Shown here one piece after another: positions 54,134 through 62,569 of a stretch of 64,000 nt of DNA. The notes beneath the pieces were generated by a model that saw nothing but the letters and a program-made list of their open reading frames with translations, did not search any database and was not told the origin of the DNA. The stretch is from contig NZ_CP072943.1 of assembly GCF_018069705.1 (NCBI RefSeq), forward strand, positions 2,109,453 through 2,173,452. The letters run 5' to 3'. Within the stretch, counting starts at the first letter, position 1. Each line of letters begins with the position of its first letter. Made by a program: the position numbers and the translations under genes. This DNA is from Aminithiophilus ramosus. GTDB taxonomy: Bacteria; Synergistota; Synergistia; Synergistales; Aminithiophilaceae.

Positions 54134-54706
54134 GATGAACTTCTCGCGGCACATCGAGAGTGTTTTCGCACGTGCGATCCGCGCCGGGCCAACCCACGAG
54201 AGAAGCCCGACGACGAGGATGATGTTCCGTGTGCTTGGACCGAGAAAGGCTCCGAGCACGATCATCAGGGGGAGTTGGGGTATGGCCGTCATCACGTCGC
54301 ACAGGCCTGTGATGAGTCTGTCGACAGCCCCTCCCGAATAACCGGCCAGAACCCCCAGCACGCTCCCACCGACGCCCGCCAGTCCTGCCGAACCGAGTCC
54401 GACCAGAACGCTGATCAGCGCACCTCTGCAGAGCTGCGCCCAGATGTCGATGCCAAGGTCGTCCGTGCCGAGAGGATGGCGCAGGCTGGGGGCTTCCAGC
54501 GACGCTCCCGAGGGGACGCTGTGCGCGTCACCGAGGAAGAGAACGGAGGCCGCTCCCGTCGCCAGGATGATCAAGACGACAGCCAGGCCGGCCCTGCCGT
54601 GGACGGAGAGCGCTTCGAGAACCCCGAAGAGGCGGGAGAGACGCCGTCTCTTCGGCTCCCCGTCCGGAGCGAAGCGCCTGACCGGGCGGAGCCTGCCCAT
54701 ACGCAT
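54131..54706 (-). pseudogene. ABC permease dppC, 5' fragment before IS insertion
   Basis: The fragment encodes the N-terminal 191 residues of a DppC/NikC permease: a basic start, first membrane helix (about 35-58), the periplasmic signature SLRHPLGTDDLGIDIWAQL and following helices, ending at KTLSMCREKF in the EAA loop. It then runs into the IS end and stops at once. The ATG at 54706 overlaps the dppB stop. A truncated product would lack essential helices, so the transporter is probably inactive in this strain. Confidence 0.93.
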
Positions 54707-55663
54707 CTACCCCACCCTTGGATCGAGCTTCCGGTGGAGCACGTCCGCCGCCCAATTCATCAGCAGCACCATCATCGCGATCGCCAGAAAGATTCCTTGC
54801 GCCAGCACGTAGTCGCGGGCCAGCACGGCATCCCGCATCAAACGCCCCATTCCCGGGTAGGCGAAGACATTTTCGACCAGCACCGCCCCGCCGAACAGAC
54901 CTCCCATGCTCAGAAAGAAGCGGGCGATGATCGGAGGCAGGGCGTTTCTGAGCGCGTGCCGGAAGAGGATGCGCCTCTTCGACAACCCCTTGGCCCTCGC
55001 CGTGCGGATATAGTCCTTCGTGAGCACCGTCAGCATGCTGCTCCTTGCGAGGAGGTAGAAGTTTCCCGTCCCGGCGAGCGCCAACGTGAGGACGGGCAGG
55101 ACGGCGTGGTGCAGCAGATCCGCGACGCGCTCGAAGGGCGACGAAAAGACGACGAACGCCGTCGATCCTCCGGAAAGGGGGAACCAGCCGAGCCTTGCCG
55201 CCAGAAAGATCAGCAGCAGCATTCCGAGAAGAAAGGACGGGATCTCGGAGAAGGCCATCATGACGCAATACATGCACCTGTCCGCCGGGCTATCGCGAAG
55301 CCCCGCGGATACCGTTCCCAGGACGGTGCCGACGAAACTGCTCAAAGCGAGCGCGCTGACCACGATGAACGCGGTCCAGGGAATCCGCGCGCCGATCATT
55401 CCCGCGACGCTCGCCTTATAATGGATACTGTATCCGAGGTCGCCCCTCAGGATTCCTTTCAGGTACTGTAAAAACTGTGTGTGCAGAGGTTTGTCGAAGC
55501 CGTAGTACGCTTTGTACAGCGCTATCTGCTCCTCGGTGAAGGCGGCGCTGACATCGCCGTCCTCCACCGAAAGGAACTCGAAGGGATCGCCGGGCATCAA
55601 CCTCGGCAGGAAGAAGTTCGCCGCAACGATGACGAACAGCACGACAAAATAGCGCTTCCCCAT
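54707..55663 (-). CDS. ABC permease DppB/NikB type
   Basis: The 318-residue membrane protein has six predicted helices, the N-terminal domain pattern LPRLMPGDPFEFLS, the YGFDKPLHTQFLQYLKGI motif and the EAA loop DYIRTARAKGLSKRRILFRH. This is the first permease of a peptide/nickel-family importer. The ATG at 55663 lies 2 bases after the stop of the solute-binding protein. Confidence 0.93.
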   Translation of the reverse strand: MGKRYFVVLFVIVAANFFLPRLMPGDPFEFLSVEDGDVSAAFTEEQIALYKAYYGFDKPLHTQFLQYLKGILRGDLGYSIHYKASVAGMIGARIPWTAFIVVSALALSSFVGTVLGTVSAGLRDSPADRCMYCVMMAFSEIPSFLLGMLLLIFLAARLGWFPLSGGSTAFVVFSSPFERVADLLHHAVLPVLTLALAGTGNFYLLARSSMLTVLTKDYIRTARAKGLSKRRILFRHALRNALPPIIARFFLSMGGLFGGAVLVENVFAYPGMGRLMRDAVLARDYVLAQGIFLAIAMMVLLMNWAADVLHRKLDPRVG

Positions 55664-55665
55664 CG

Positions 55666-57177
55666 CTACTCTTTGACCAGATACGAAAGCTTGTTGTGAT
55701 CCACCTTGTTGTGGTCGTACCGGCACATCCAGCCGTCATATTTCCCGCTCCGGTAGACGAAGTTGTCGACGGCGCCAAAGAGCATCACGACGGGAACTTC
55801 GTCCGCGACGATCTCCTGGACCCTGAAGATCATCGCCTTTCTGGCGTCGCGATCACGCTCCGTCGCCTGGGCCCTCAGAAGCCGGGCGAGCTCCTCGTTC
55901 GCCCAGCCCTTGATCAGCCCCGCCTCCTCGCCGTAGAGCGCGCGAAGGAAATCCGGGTCGCCCCCCATCCCGCCGAAGTTGACCAGCAGTAACTCGTAGT
56001 CGCCCGTACTCATGGCATTGTCCCTCGTCCTGCTCTCGACGCTTCTCACGACGACATCGACGCCGACCGAGGCGAGAGAAAGCTTGATCAGCTCGGCGGT
56101 CTTCGTCCCCTCGGGAGAGTTGTCCGTCAACAGCGCGACCGCGAGCTTCCTTCCGCCGAGCAGCGCCTTCGCCCTCGCGGGGTCGTGGGGATAGCGTCCG
56201 ATATTCGGGTTGAACCAAGGACTCTCGGCCGGCACGTACCCCATGCTGCTGACCGTGGCCGATCCGCGCGCAATCGCTCTCACCATCCCCTCGCGGTCGA
56301 CGGCGCATGCGATCGCCCTTCTGACATCCGCGTCTCGAAGTTCCTGAACCGCCTCCATATTCATCATCAGCCGGTAGCTGTGCAGGGAGGGTACCGTCTT
56401 TATCGCGAAGGCGGCATCGTTCCGGTAGCGGGGCAGCAGATCGACCGGGGCGTTGATCAGATCGATATCTCCCTGTTCGAAGGCGAGCACTCTGTCTCCC
56501 GTGGGCACCCACTCGATAGCCTCTGCGGCGGGCTTCGGCCCCCAGTAGCGGTCGAAAGCGACATACCGGTACGCTCCCTGATTCGCGTCGTAGCTTTCCA
56601 TCCTGTACGGGCCGCTTCCGACCGTGAGCCCTTCGCCGTCGTAGGCTATCGGGTCCTCGACGCTCTCCCAGATATGCTTCGGAAGGATTCGCGCAAGACC
56701 GACGCTCGGAAGAAAGGTGTTGTCGTATCGGGGAAGCGTCATCACGACCGTGTGAGGGTCGAGAACCCTCGCGTCGGTCACGATATAGTCGCCGCCTGCC
56801 GTAAGACCGCCGTAGACCGGCGGGTGCTTCCGGTAGTATCCGAAGGTGAAGGCGACATCTTCCGCCGTCAGAGGCTTCCCGTCATGCCAGAACACGTCCT
56901 CCCGGAGATGGAAGACGTAGACGGTTCCGTCTTCGTTCACATCCCAGCTCTTCGCGAGCCACGGAATATCCCCCTCCTCGCCCTTTTCCAGCAGGGAGTC
57001 GTACAGAATCTGCATGCGCGCGACGCCGGGCCCTCGCCTCGTATGTCTGAAAGGATTGGGCACGCCGATATTTCCTCCCTCCAGCCTCAAGGTCATCGCC
57101 TCGGAACCGGGCGCCCCCGGCACGACCACCGAGAGCATGGACAAGACAAAGAACAGGGCGAATAACCTCTTTTTCAT
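55666..57177 (-). CDS. SBP_bac_5-family solute-binding protein (peptide/nickel type)
   Basis: The 503-residue extracytoplasmic receptor has a signal peptide (MKKRLFALFFVLSMLSVV, cleaved near SEA) and family motifs LAKSWDVNEDGTVYVFHLRE, VFWHDGKPLTAEDVAFTF and VRRAIACAVDREGMV. The ligand cannot be told by sequence: peptides, nickel or metal-chelates are all possible. The ATG at 57177 is preferred because GAGGGAG has proper spacing only to it, not to the ATG at 57183. No lipobox cysteine is visible, which fits a Gram-negative-type envelope. Confidence 0.92.
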   Translation of the reverse strand: MKKRLFALFFVLSMLSVVVPGAPGSEAMTLRLEGGNIGVPNPFRHTRRGPGVARMQILYDSLLEKGEEGDIPWLAKSWDVNEDGTVYVFHLREDVFWHDGKPLTAEDVAFTFGYYRKHPPVYGGLTAGGDYIVTDARVLDPHTVVMTLPRYDNTFLPSVGLARILPKHIWESVEDPIAYDGEGLTVGSGPYRMESYDANQGAYRYVAFDRYWGPKPAAEAIEWVPTGDRVLAFEQGDIDLINAPVDLLPRYRNDAAFAIKTVPSLHSYRLMMNMEAVQELRDADVRRAIACAVDREGMVRAIARGSATVSSMGYVPAESPWFNPNIGRYPHDPARAKALLGGRKLAVALLTDNSPEGTKTAELIKLSLASVGVDVVVRSVESRTRDNAMSTGDYELLLVNFGGMGGDPDFLRALYGEEAGLIKGWANEELARLLRAQATERDRDARKAMIFRVQEIVADEVPVVMLFGAVDNFVYRSGKYDGWMCRYDHNKVDHNKLSYLVKE

Positions 57178-57196
57178 CGTCATCTCCCTCGCGCCG

Positions 57197-58033
57197 TTAC
57201 GCATCGGCGCCCGAACCTGCACGCCACAGAACCAGGGCGAGCGTCGTCCGGCTTTTCACTCTCACGTGCCCGTTCTCGGCGCAGCCCGCGAGAAATCCCC
57301 TCAAATCCAGCCCCTTCTCCGTCGCGACTTCGCCGAACCGGCGCGAGTAGCGCGATACCGCCTCTTCCACGGAGAGCGACCGATCTTCCCGCTCTTTCAG
57401 GTAGGCGACCTCCGGTTCGAACCCCTGAAGCCAGAGGATGTTGAAGAAGGCCTGAACGGAATCCCTGTCGTTGTGCGGATCGTATGAAGGACGGAGCCCC
57501 AGCGTGTCTTTCAGCAGATCGGCGACGGAGTCCTTCGATTCGATCATCTGGTTGAGAAGGCAGGACCCTCGGGAAGCCAGGGACATTCTGTCGATTCCCT
57601 CCCTGCTCCGTGCGGCGGGGCACATGGAGGCGAAAACCAGATCGAAGCGCCGCTCCCATCCGACAGCCGCCACGTCGGCAGCCGCCCAGTCGAGCCTGAC
57701 GCATTCGATGTTAGGGCGTTTCGTGAGCGTGGCGTTCTCCTTCGCCCGTTCCAGCATTTTCCCCGAGATGTCGGTCATGACGACCTTCTTCGCGTACGCC
57801 GCGAAAGGCACGGCGTACCGTCCCGTCCCTCCGCCCACGTCCAGGACGTCGAAGCCCGTCAGCAGCCCTTTCGTCAGCAGCATTTCCGTCACCCTGTCGG
57901 CGAGCTCCGATCCCTTCGTCCTCTGTGAATGATCGAACTCGTCCGCCCGGGCATCCCACTTCACCTCCGCAGCGCGTGCGTCCACGTCCGCGGGACGCTT
58001 TTGCAGCATGGCTTCGTAATGCGCACTCTCCAT
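57197..58033 (-). CDS. SAM-dependent methyltransferase heading the ABC operon
   Basis: The 278-residue protein is a class I methyltransferase: motif I VLDVGGGTGRYAVPFA, the acidic residue after strand 2 (VVMTDISGKMLERAKENA) and FDLVFASMCPA in the post-motif region. A helical C-terminal part (about 165-275) is not a standard domain I know. It lies 20 bases upstream of the binding-protein gene and directly after the operon promoter, so it is made first. It may modify the compound imported or a ligand for metal uptake; this is inference. Confidence 0.85.
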   Translation of the reverse strand: MESAHYEAMLQKRPADVDARAAEVKWDARADEFDHSQRTKGSELADRVTEMLLTKGLLTGFDVLDVGGGTGRYAVPFAAYAKKVVMTDISGKMLERAKENATLTKRPNIECVRLDWAAADVAAVGWERRFDLVFASMCPAARSREGIDRMSLASRGSCLLNQMIESKDSVADLLKDTLGLRPSYDPHNDRDSVQAFFNILWLQGFEPEVAYLKEREDRSLSVEEAVSRYSRRFGEVATEKGLDLRGFLAGCAENGHVRVKSRTTLALVLWRAGSGADA

Positions 58034-58135
58034 AAGATTCTTCCCTTTCAGACCCTATAAGCCCGATTTCTCTTCTCTGTGCTTCGAGCCGATCGATTCC
58101 GGCACGGAAGCACCCTCTCAGCGCCATGTTCGATA

Positions 58136-58176
58136 AATCAAACTTGATTCTAGGCGAAGCAACAAGCCCCTGTCAA
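58136..58176 (-). promoter_or_regulatory. Promoter with overlapping dyad before the methyltransferase-ABC operon
   Basis: On the minus strand a perfect TTGACA (58171-58176), an 18-base spacer and TAGAAT (58147-58152). The inverted repeat AATCAA-2-TTGATT (58136-58149) overlaps the end of the -10 box and the predicted start, a typical repressor position. The regulator is not known. Confidence 0.8.
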
Positions 58177-58938
58177 TGCTTTTTGGGAAAGGGAGGGGAT
58201 GGCGGCCGATCGCTTCTCTCGACGATGGCCTCGGCGTCGAGCAGCGAGTTCTGCCTGTCTTCATGCGATTCCTCTGACGCTCCGGTCAAGGTGCAAGCGG
58301 ATCTCCTGTTCACCGATGGAGGACCTTCGGACTTTCTGCTGCATTCCGAGTCTTATCTATAGCAGCGTGCCTTTGCGGTAGCCCTCCCTCGTGATGAGGT
58401 TTGTGGCCTTGTCACCTCAAATAGAACCCTTGCGGGGGCTGCTGTCTCTTGAATACTTCGGCCAACGGGCGAAAAACAGCGCACGTCATCCGACTCGGCT
58501 CGTGGTCCCCTTTTCGGGGTCCACCCTACAGGACCGTCAAAAAAAGATTCTCAAGGGAATCGAAAGGAAGAGAACGAAGGCGTCCTGATCGACGCCCTTC
58601 GATCTTCGTCGTGACATGCGCATTTTGCAGCCTCCCGGCCCTCGTCAGGGCGACGGTGACGAGAGCGCCCCCGTCCGCTTTCGATAGGGGACGGCATCGT
58701 CTTTTTCCCGGCAGTTCCTCGTCGACGAGAGCCATCAGGGAGCGATTCCTGCTGAAAAATCATCGCCGACGGTACTCCGATGCAGGGTTCAACCCCTCAC
58801 GTCCCTCGAGGATGTTGCCCTCCTTTCGGCTTCGAGAAGCGCCTCTTCCGACGTGTCCAACGGTTTACCAGGCCAGGCCGACGACGTAAGATCCAGAGGC
58901 ACCGGCACGGCTGCCCCCTGACCGGCGCTCCCCTCCCC
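58177..58938. other. Gap between the ABC operon promoter and larC2
   Basis: About 760 bases without a supported gene; GC is lower than in the flanks. A minus-strand stretch just left of 58440 reads GDKATNLITREGYRKGTLL and a stop, preceded by an in-frame stop, which looks like the tail of a decayed gene. A short hairpin (CCCC-TTTT-CGGGG type) lies near 58507-58521. Confidence 0.45.
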
Positions 58939-59484
58939 CTACGGCTCTCCGTCGGACCGACAGTCCCGTTCGTCGGAGGCCTCCTCTTTCCGGGGGCAGA
59001 AGCGCCAGGGCCCGACGGACAGGGTCTCTCCCCCGGTCAGGGCCAGTTCGACGGCGGCCTTGAGGGTCTTGAAGGAGAGGAGACCGCCCGAACCGGGCCC
59101 CTTGAGGAAGCGTTCCATGTCGCCATATTCGGCCTTGCAGGAGAGGGGGAGTTCCCCCTCTCCTGCGATGATCTTGGCCGAGATCAGGCCGACGGGGATG
59201 CCCTCCCTTTCGACGGAGACGACGCCCCGACGAAGGGGGCCGAAGGCGACGTGGCGGGGCTCGAAGACGCGCATGCCCAGCGTGTCCAGCTCGAGGGCCA
59301 GGAAGGCCCCCAGACTGTCGAGGGCCGCCTCGGGGGCGTCGACGAAGAAGAGAAAGCCGCTCCGCCCCTTTTTCGTCATGACCGGCACGGCATGGACGCT
59401 GGTGGCTCCTCGGGCCATGAGGCCGTCGATGAGGTGGGGAAGGCCTTCACCTGTGACGTTGTCGGCATTGACGAGAAGCAGCAC
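58939..59484 (-). CDS. larC2: LarC2: C-terminal half of the nickel insertase LarC
   Basis: The 181-residue protein matches the C-terminal (DUF111) half of LarC, the CTP-dependent cyclometallase that inserts nickel into the pincer nucleotide cofactor: LLLVNADNVTGEGLPHLIDG, then AVPVMTKKGRSGFLFFVDAP. In Lactiplantibacillus LarC1 and LarC2 come from one frameshifted locus; here the half stands alone, 2.2 kb from larC1. The start is a GTG (59484) with GGAGG nine bases upstream, immediately after a strong terminator. The Arg/Asp-rich tail is not conserved as far as I know. Confidence 0.85.
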   Translation of the reverse strand: MLLLVNADNVTGEGLPHLIDGLMARGATSVHAVPVMTKKGRSGFLFFVDAPEAALDSLGAFLALELDTLGMRVFEPRHVAFGPLRRGVVSVEREGIPVGLISAKIIAGEGELPLSCKAEYGDMERFLKGPGSGGLLSFKTLKAAVELALTGGETLSVGPWRFCPRKEEASDERDCRSDGEP

Positions 59485-59503
59485 CGCCTCTTGCCTCCTC
59501 TCG

Positions 59504-59550
59504 AAAAAGGCAGGGGCGCGACGGGAGGTCCTTCCCGCCGCGCCCCTGCC
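59504..59550 (-). terminator. Strong terminator between the 596-aa gene and larC2
   Basis: On the minus strand 17 Watson-Crick pairs plus one G-U wobble (59533-59550 with 59509-59526), loop of 6, followed by five T (59504-59508). It begins 3 bases after the stop of the 596-residue gene and ends just before the larC2 ribosome site. Confidence 0.95.
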
Positions 59551-59552
59551 GG

Positions 59553-61343
59553 TCAGGCGTCGACGTCCTCCATGTCGGCCATGAGACGCAGGGCCAGACG
59601 GGCCACCGATCGGGCCGTCTCCTTGGCGCCGGGGATGGCGCTGGTGATGCAGGCTCCGGCCTCGGCACGCTTCCCGGCCTCTTTCCAGTCCATCTTGCCC
59701 GTCAGGGCCGCGACGGCCGCCGGGAGGACGACGTTGACGGTGCAGCAGCCGATGTACATCAGTTCCTGGGCCGCCACGGAGGCGATCATGACGGGGAGTC
59801 CCCAGTCGGCTTTCCCGTTGAGGACCACATCGGGCACGACTCGGTGCGAAAGGCCCTCCATGACGAACTCCCTGCCGTCGACGGTGACGACGGCGTCGAT
59901 GTCGGCGTCGAAGCCCCAGAAGGTCTCGGCGAAGGGGTGACTCCGCCGGGCTCCCCCTTGAAGCTTGGAGAAGGAAAGGGCGATCTCCTTGCCCGTCATG
60001 GCGCCCAGCAGCAGGGCCGTCCGCCGCTCCACCTTCTCTTTGCGCTTCAGGTCCAGATCACGGCAGATTTCCTCCAGGGACCGCCCGGCCTGAAGGCCGT
60101 CCCAGGCGAATCGGGCCACGCGGTAGGCCATGTTGTTGCGGATGCCCTGAGTGGCCATGATGACGGCCCGCGATACGGGGCCCCGGGTGATCTGTTCCGC
60201 CTTGCGGGCCACCGTGTTGGCCGAGAAGGCCGCGATCTCGGGGTCGATCCACTCCCGGAGCTTCATCTCCCGGATCATGTCGGCCGTGGCCTCCAGGTCC
60301 CCTCCGCTTTCGATGAGCTTCATGGCGGCGACGACGCCGTCGCCGACGAGATGGGCCAGAGGCGGATTGACCGGCCCCGCGCCGAAACCGGCTCCGATCA
60401 TGGGCCCCTCCTGGAAAGCGGCCATCATCTCGTTGAGCGTCATCATGCCGACGACGGTGGGGGCCCCGACGTCCTTGAGGATCATTCCCAGGTCGCCGAT
60501 GAGGGTGGCCGTGTCGTACTCCCTGCCCGTGCCCCGCATGTGGAGCTTCTCCGGCAGCCCCGCCGCGAGAGCCGCCCCCTTGCCGGCCAGGTAGCCCGTC
60601 CCCTGGGCGAAGAACTCGCCGTAGGCCTCGCCGATCATGCCGTCGGGATTGACGATCTCCAGAACGGCGGCGGCGGCGAGGGCCGCCGAGAGCCAGGCGT
60701 TGGGCGTGATGCCCACACCCCGGTAGGCGCGGAACATGGCCTCGACGGCGACGCGCGTCCCCTTCTGCGTGAGGTCGTGGTAAATCATGTCCTCGCCGAG
60801 GGCGCTGTGACCGTAGATGGCCCCTCCCGCGACGAAGGGAGGGACGTCGGCGCCGCTGAAACGGCAGATCTCGCCCCGATCGATGGCCTCGTAGAGGGCC
60901 TTGACGGCCGGAAAGGCCGAGACTTTGTTCGTCAGCTTCGACGTGGGGATGGCCTGAACACCGGCCCGGCTGACGCCGGCCTTCATGCGGGCCATCGATC
61001 CCAGTTTCCTGTTGCCGGCCGGCACGCCGGCACGCGACGCCGTCCCGGCCAGGTTGAGAAAGACGGCGACGATGAGGGCCGCGTTGGCGCCGTCGGCTCC
61101 CGCCTCTCGGGCCGCGGCGATGCCCCCATCCATGACGGAATCGAGGGCCAGATGGGCCAGGTTGGCGTCGCTGATCTTGGTGCTTCGGCCGCTGAGGATC
61201 TCGGCCGTCATGACGTTGGCGGCGCTGAAGACGGCCAGGTTCAACATGCCGTGCCCCTTGGTGATGGCCTCAAGGCGATCGCTGGTGACATTTTCCACAA
61301 AGGCATCGGCGGCGGCGATGGCGCAGTAGAGTTCTTTCTGCAT
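59553..61343 (-). CDS. Unrecognised 596-residue protein between larC1 and larC2
   Basis: I do not recognise this protein. It is 596 residues, Ala/Gly/Met-rich, without signal peptide or clear membrane helices. Visible blocks are [20 protein letters not shown] (about 83-102), [40 protein letters not shown] (about 172), [20 protein letters not shown] and [20 protein letters not shown]. It has several His residues in Gly-rich contexts. GGGAGGTG lies eight bases before the ATG. Its place between the two larC halves suggests a link to the nickel-pincer cofactor, perhaps as a user enzyme in place of LarA, but nothing in the sequence proves this. Confidence 0.85.
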   Translation of the reverse strand: MQKELYCAIAAADAFVENVTSDRLEAITKGHGMLNLAVFSAANVMTAEILSGRSTKISDANLAHLALDSVMDGGIAAAREAGADGANAALIVAVFLNLAGTASRAGVPAGNRKLGSMARMKAGVSRAGVQAIPTSKLTNKVSAFPAVKALYEAIDRGEICRFSGADVPPFVAGGAIYGHSALGEDMIYHDLTQKGTRVAVEAMFRAYRGVGITPNAWLSAALAAAAVLEIVNPDGMIGEAYGEFFAQGTGYLAGKGAALAAGLPEKLHMRGTGREYDTATLIGDLGMILKDVGAPTVVGMMTLNEMMAAFQEGPMIGAGFGAGPVNPPLAHLVGDGVVAAMKLIESGGDLEATADMIREMKLREWIDPEIAAFSANTVARKAEQITRGPVSRAVIMATQGIRNNMAYRVARFAWDGLQAGRSLEEICRDLDLKRKEKVERRTALLLGAMTGKEIALSFSKLQGGARRSHPFAETFWGFDADIDAVVTVDGREFVMEGLSHRVVPDVVLNGKADWGLPVMIASVAAQELMYIGCCTVNVVLPAAVAALTGKMDWKEAGKRAEAGACITSAIPGAKETARSVARLALRLMADMEDVDA

Positions 61344-61613
61344 CGACGGAACACCTCCCGAACATTCGAAAAGGGCTCTTTGACGTCTCTCTGTCGGTCG
61401 CGTTCGGCTCCGCTCAAGATCTCGTCCTCATCGACACCCCCCTTCGCCTGGCAGGACAGAGACCGCCTCCCCTTCCGGGGCGGCGGAACCATCAAGTTCT
61501 CCCAGGCCAAAAGATGAGGGCTGCGTCGGGCGAGAGATACCTGTGGACCGGTTCAGTCACCTTCAGTCACGGACCGGGAGAGGGCACTCTCCCGGCATTG
61601 CCCTTTTTCGCAG
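61344..61613 (-). other. Structured leader upstream of the 596-aa gene
   Basis: A 270-base gap with several strong secondary structures on the minus strand: a 9-bp hairpin (61574-61582 with 61587-61595, loop of 4), a GGAA-loop hairpin (61463-61467 with 61482-61486 and 61469-61472 with 61477-61480), and long-range pairing GCCTGG with CCAGGC around it. Two tandem 10-base repeats (TTCAGTCAC cores at 61551-61560 and 61561-61570) lie at its upstream part. It does not match a riboswitch class I know. A short open frame across it (from about 61488) is possible but unsupported. Confidence 0.5.
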
Positions 61614-61649
61614 AAAAAGAGGAGGCCTCGCGGAGCAAAGGCCTTTTTT
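61614..61649 (-). terminator. Terminator after larC1
   Basis: The palindromic arms AGGCCT (61623-61628 and 61639-61644) form a 6-bp stem with a 10-base loop. On the minus strand it is followed by CCTC and five T (61614-61618), 10 bases after the larC1 stop. On the plus strand the T run follows directly, so it may be bidirectional. Confidence 0.65.
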
Positions 61650-61654
61650 CGAAA

Positions 61655-62569
61655 TCAGGGCTGGCGGTGGGGATCGGTCGGCACGCTCTCGGGCCCCACC
61701 GCTCCGTCGCCGTGGTGATGGAAAGAGGGTCCGTGAGGTTCGTGGCCCTGCCCCTCTTCGTGGCCGTGATGGTGATGCGCGGCGTGAGAATGACCGTGGT
61801 GGGACGAGGGTTCCTCGCCGCGGGAAAGGGGGGAAGGAGCGGAGGGGACGGAGGAGGAGACGTCGAGTATCACGCCCTGAAGGAGGTTGGGCAGGTCCGA
61901 GTCGCGATCGCCCAGGCCGTAGCCGCTTCTGACGATGACGCCGTCCGGCATGGGGCCGTAGCGGTCGACGAAAAGGCGCAAAAGGACGGCTCCCGTCGGC
62001 GTCGTCCGTTCCATGGCCTCTCCCCGGGAATGGACGGGGACGCCTTCGAGGAGCTTCAGCGTCGCCGGAGCGGGAACGGGCAGCTCGCCATGGGCGCAAC
62101 GGACCGTCCCGCCGCCGACGTTGACCGACGAGGCGACGATCGCGTCGGGCGAGAGGGCCTCCATGAGGGTCAGGGCCCCGACGATGTCGACGAGGGCGTC
62201 GACGGCCCCCACCTCGTGGAAGTGGATCGCTTCGGGACTCAGGCCGTGGACGGCCCCCTCGGCCTGGGCCAGCATCCGAAAGGCCCGGGCCGCCCTGTCG
62301 GCGACGGCGGGACTCAGGTCGCTCCGCCCGATGATGTCGAGGACATCGGAGAGCCCCCGGTGGACATGGCCCTCGTCGGAGAGGACCTTGACGTCGACGC
62401 CGGAAAGGCCCGACCGGAGGCCCCTCTCGGCGGTGACGCGCCACCCGTCGAGAGCCAGTCCCGCCAGGCGGGAGCCCGGATCGGTCTCGTCGAGAAGATC
62501 GAGGAGAAGGCCGAGCATCATGTCGCCGCTGATTCCGGCAAAACAGTTGAGGTAGAGAGTGCGTTTCAT
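61655..62569 (-). CDS. larC1: LarC1: N-terminal half of the nickel insertase LarC, His-rich tail
   Basis: The 304-residue protein matches the LarC N-terminal part: start LYLNCFAGISGDMMLGLLLD, EAIHFHEVGAVDALVDIVGA, TTPTGAVLLRLFVDRYG and VIVRSGYGLGDRD. After the core comes a tail (about 255-290) with 14 histidines in roughly 33 residues (HHGHSHAAHHHHGH), a likely nickel store or docking site. The ATG at 62569 overlaps the larB stop (ATGA). The frame ends without the C-terminal half, which is the separate larC2. Confidence 0.92.
   Translation of the reverse strand: MKRTLYLNCFAGISGDMMLGLLLDLLDETDPGSRLAGLALDGWRVTAERGLRSGLSGVDVKVLSDEGHVHRGLSDVLDIIGRSDLSPAVADRAARAFRMLAQAEGAVHGLSPEAIHFHEVGAVDALVDIVGALTLMEALSPDAIVASSVNVGGGTVRCAHGELPVPAPATLKLLEGVPVHSRGEAMERTTPTGAVLLRLFVDRYGPMPDGVIVRSGYGLGDRDSDLPNLLQGVILDVSSSVPSAPSPLSRGEEPSSHHGHSHAAHHHHGHEEGQGHEPHGPSFHHHGDGAVGPESVPTDPHRQP

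Noticed and set aside
50375-58938. A duplicated tRNA-Ser 3' end marking an integrated island
   Set aside because: I searched by eye for the T-arm/acceptor sequence; only a weak resemblance near 58786 was seen.
61241-61510. An 89-codon frame across the leader of the 596-aa gene
   Set aside because: It overlaps the start of the larger gene in another frame and lacks a ribosome site; the strong hairpins argue for RNA structure.
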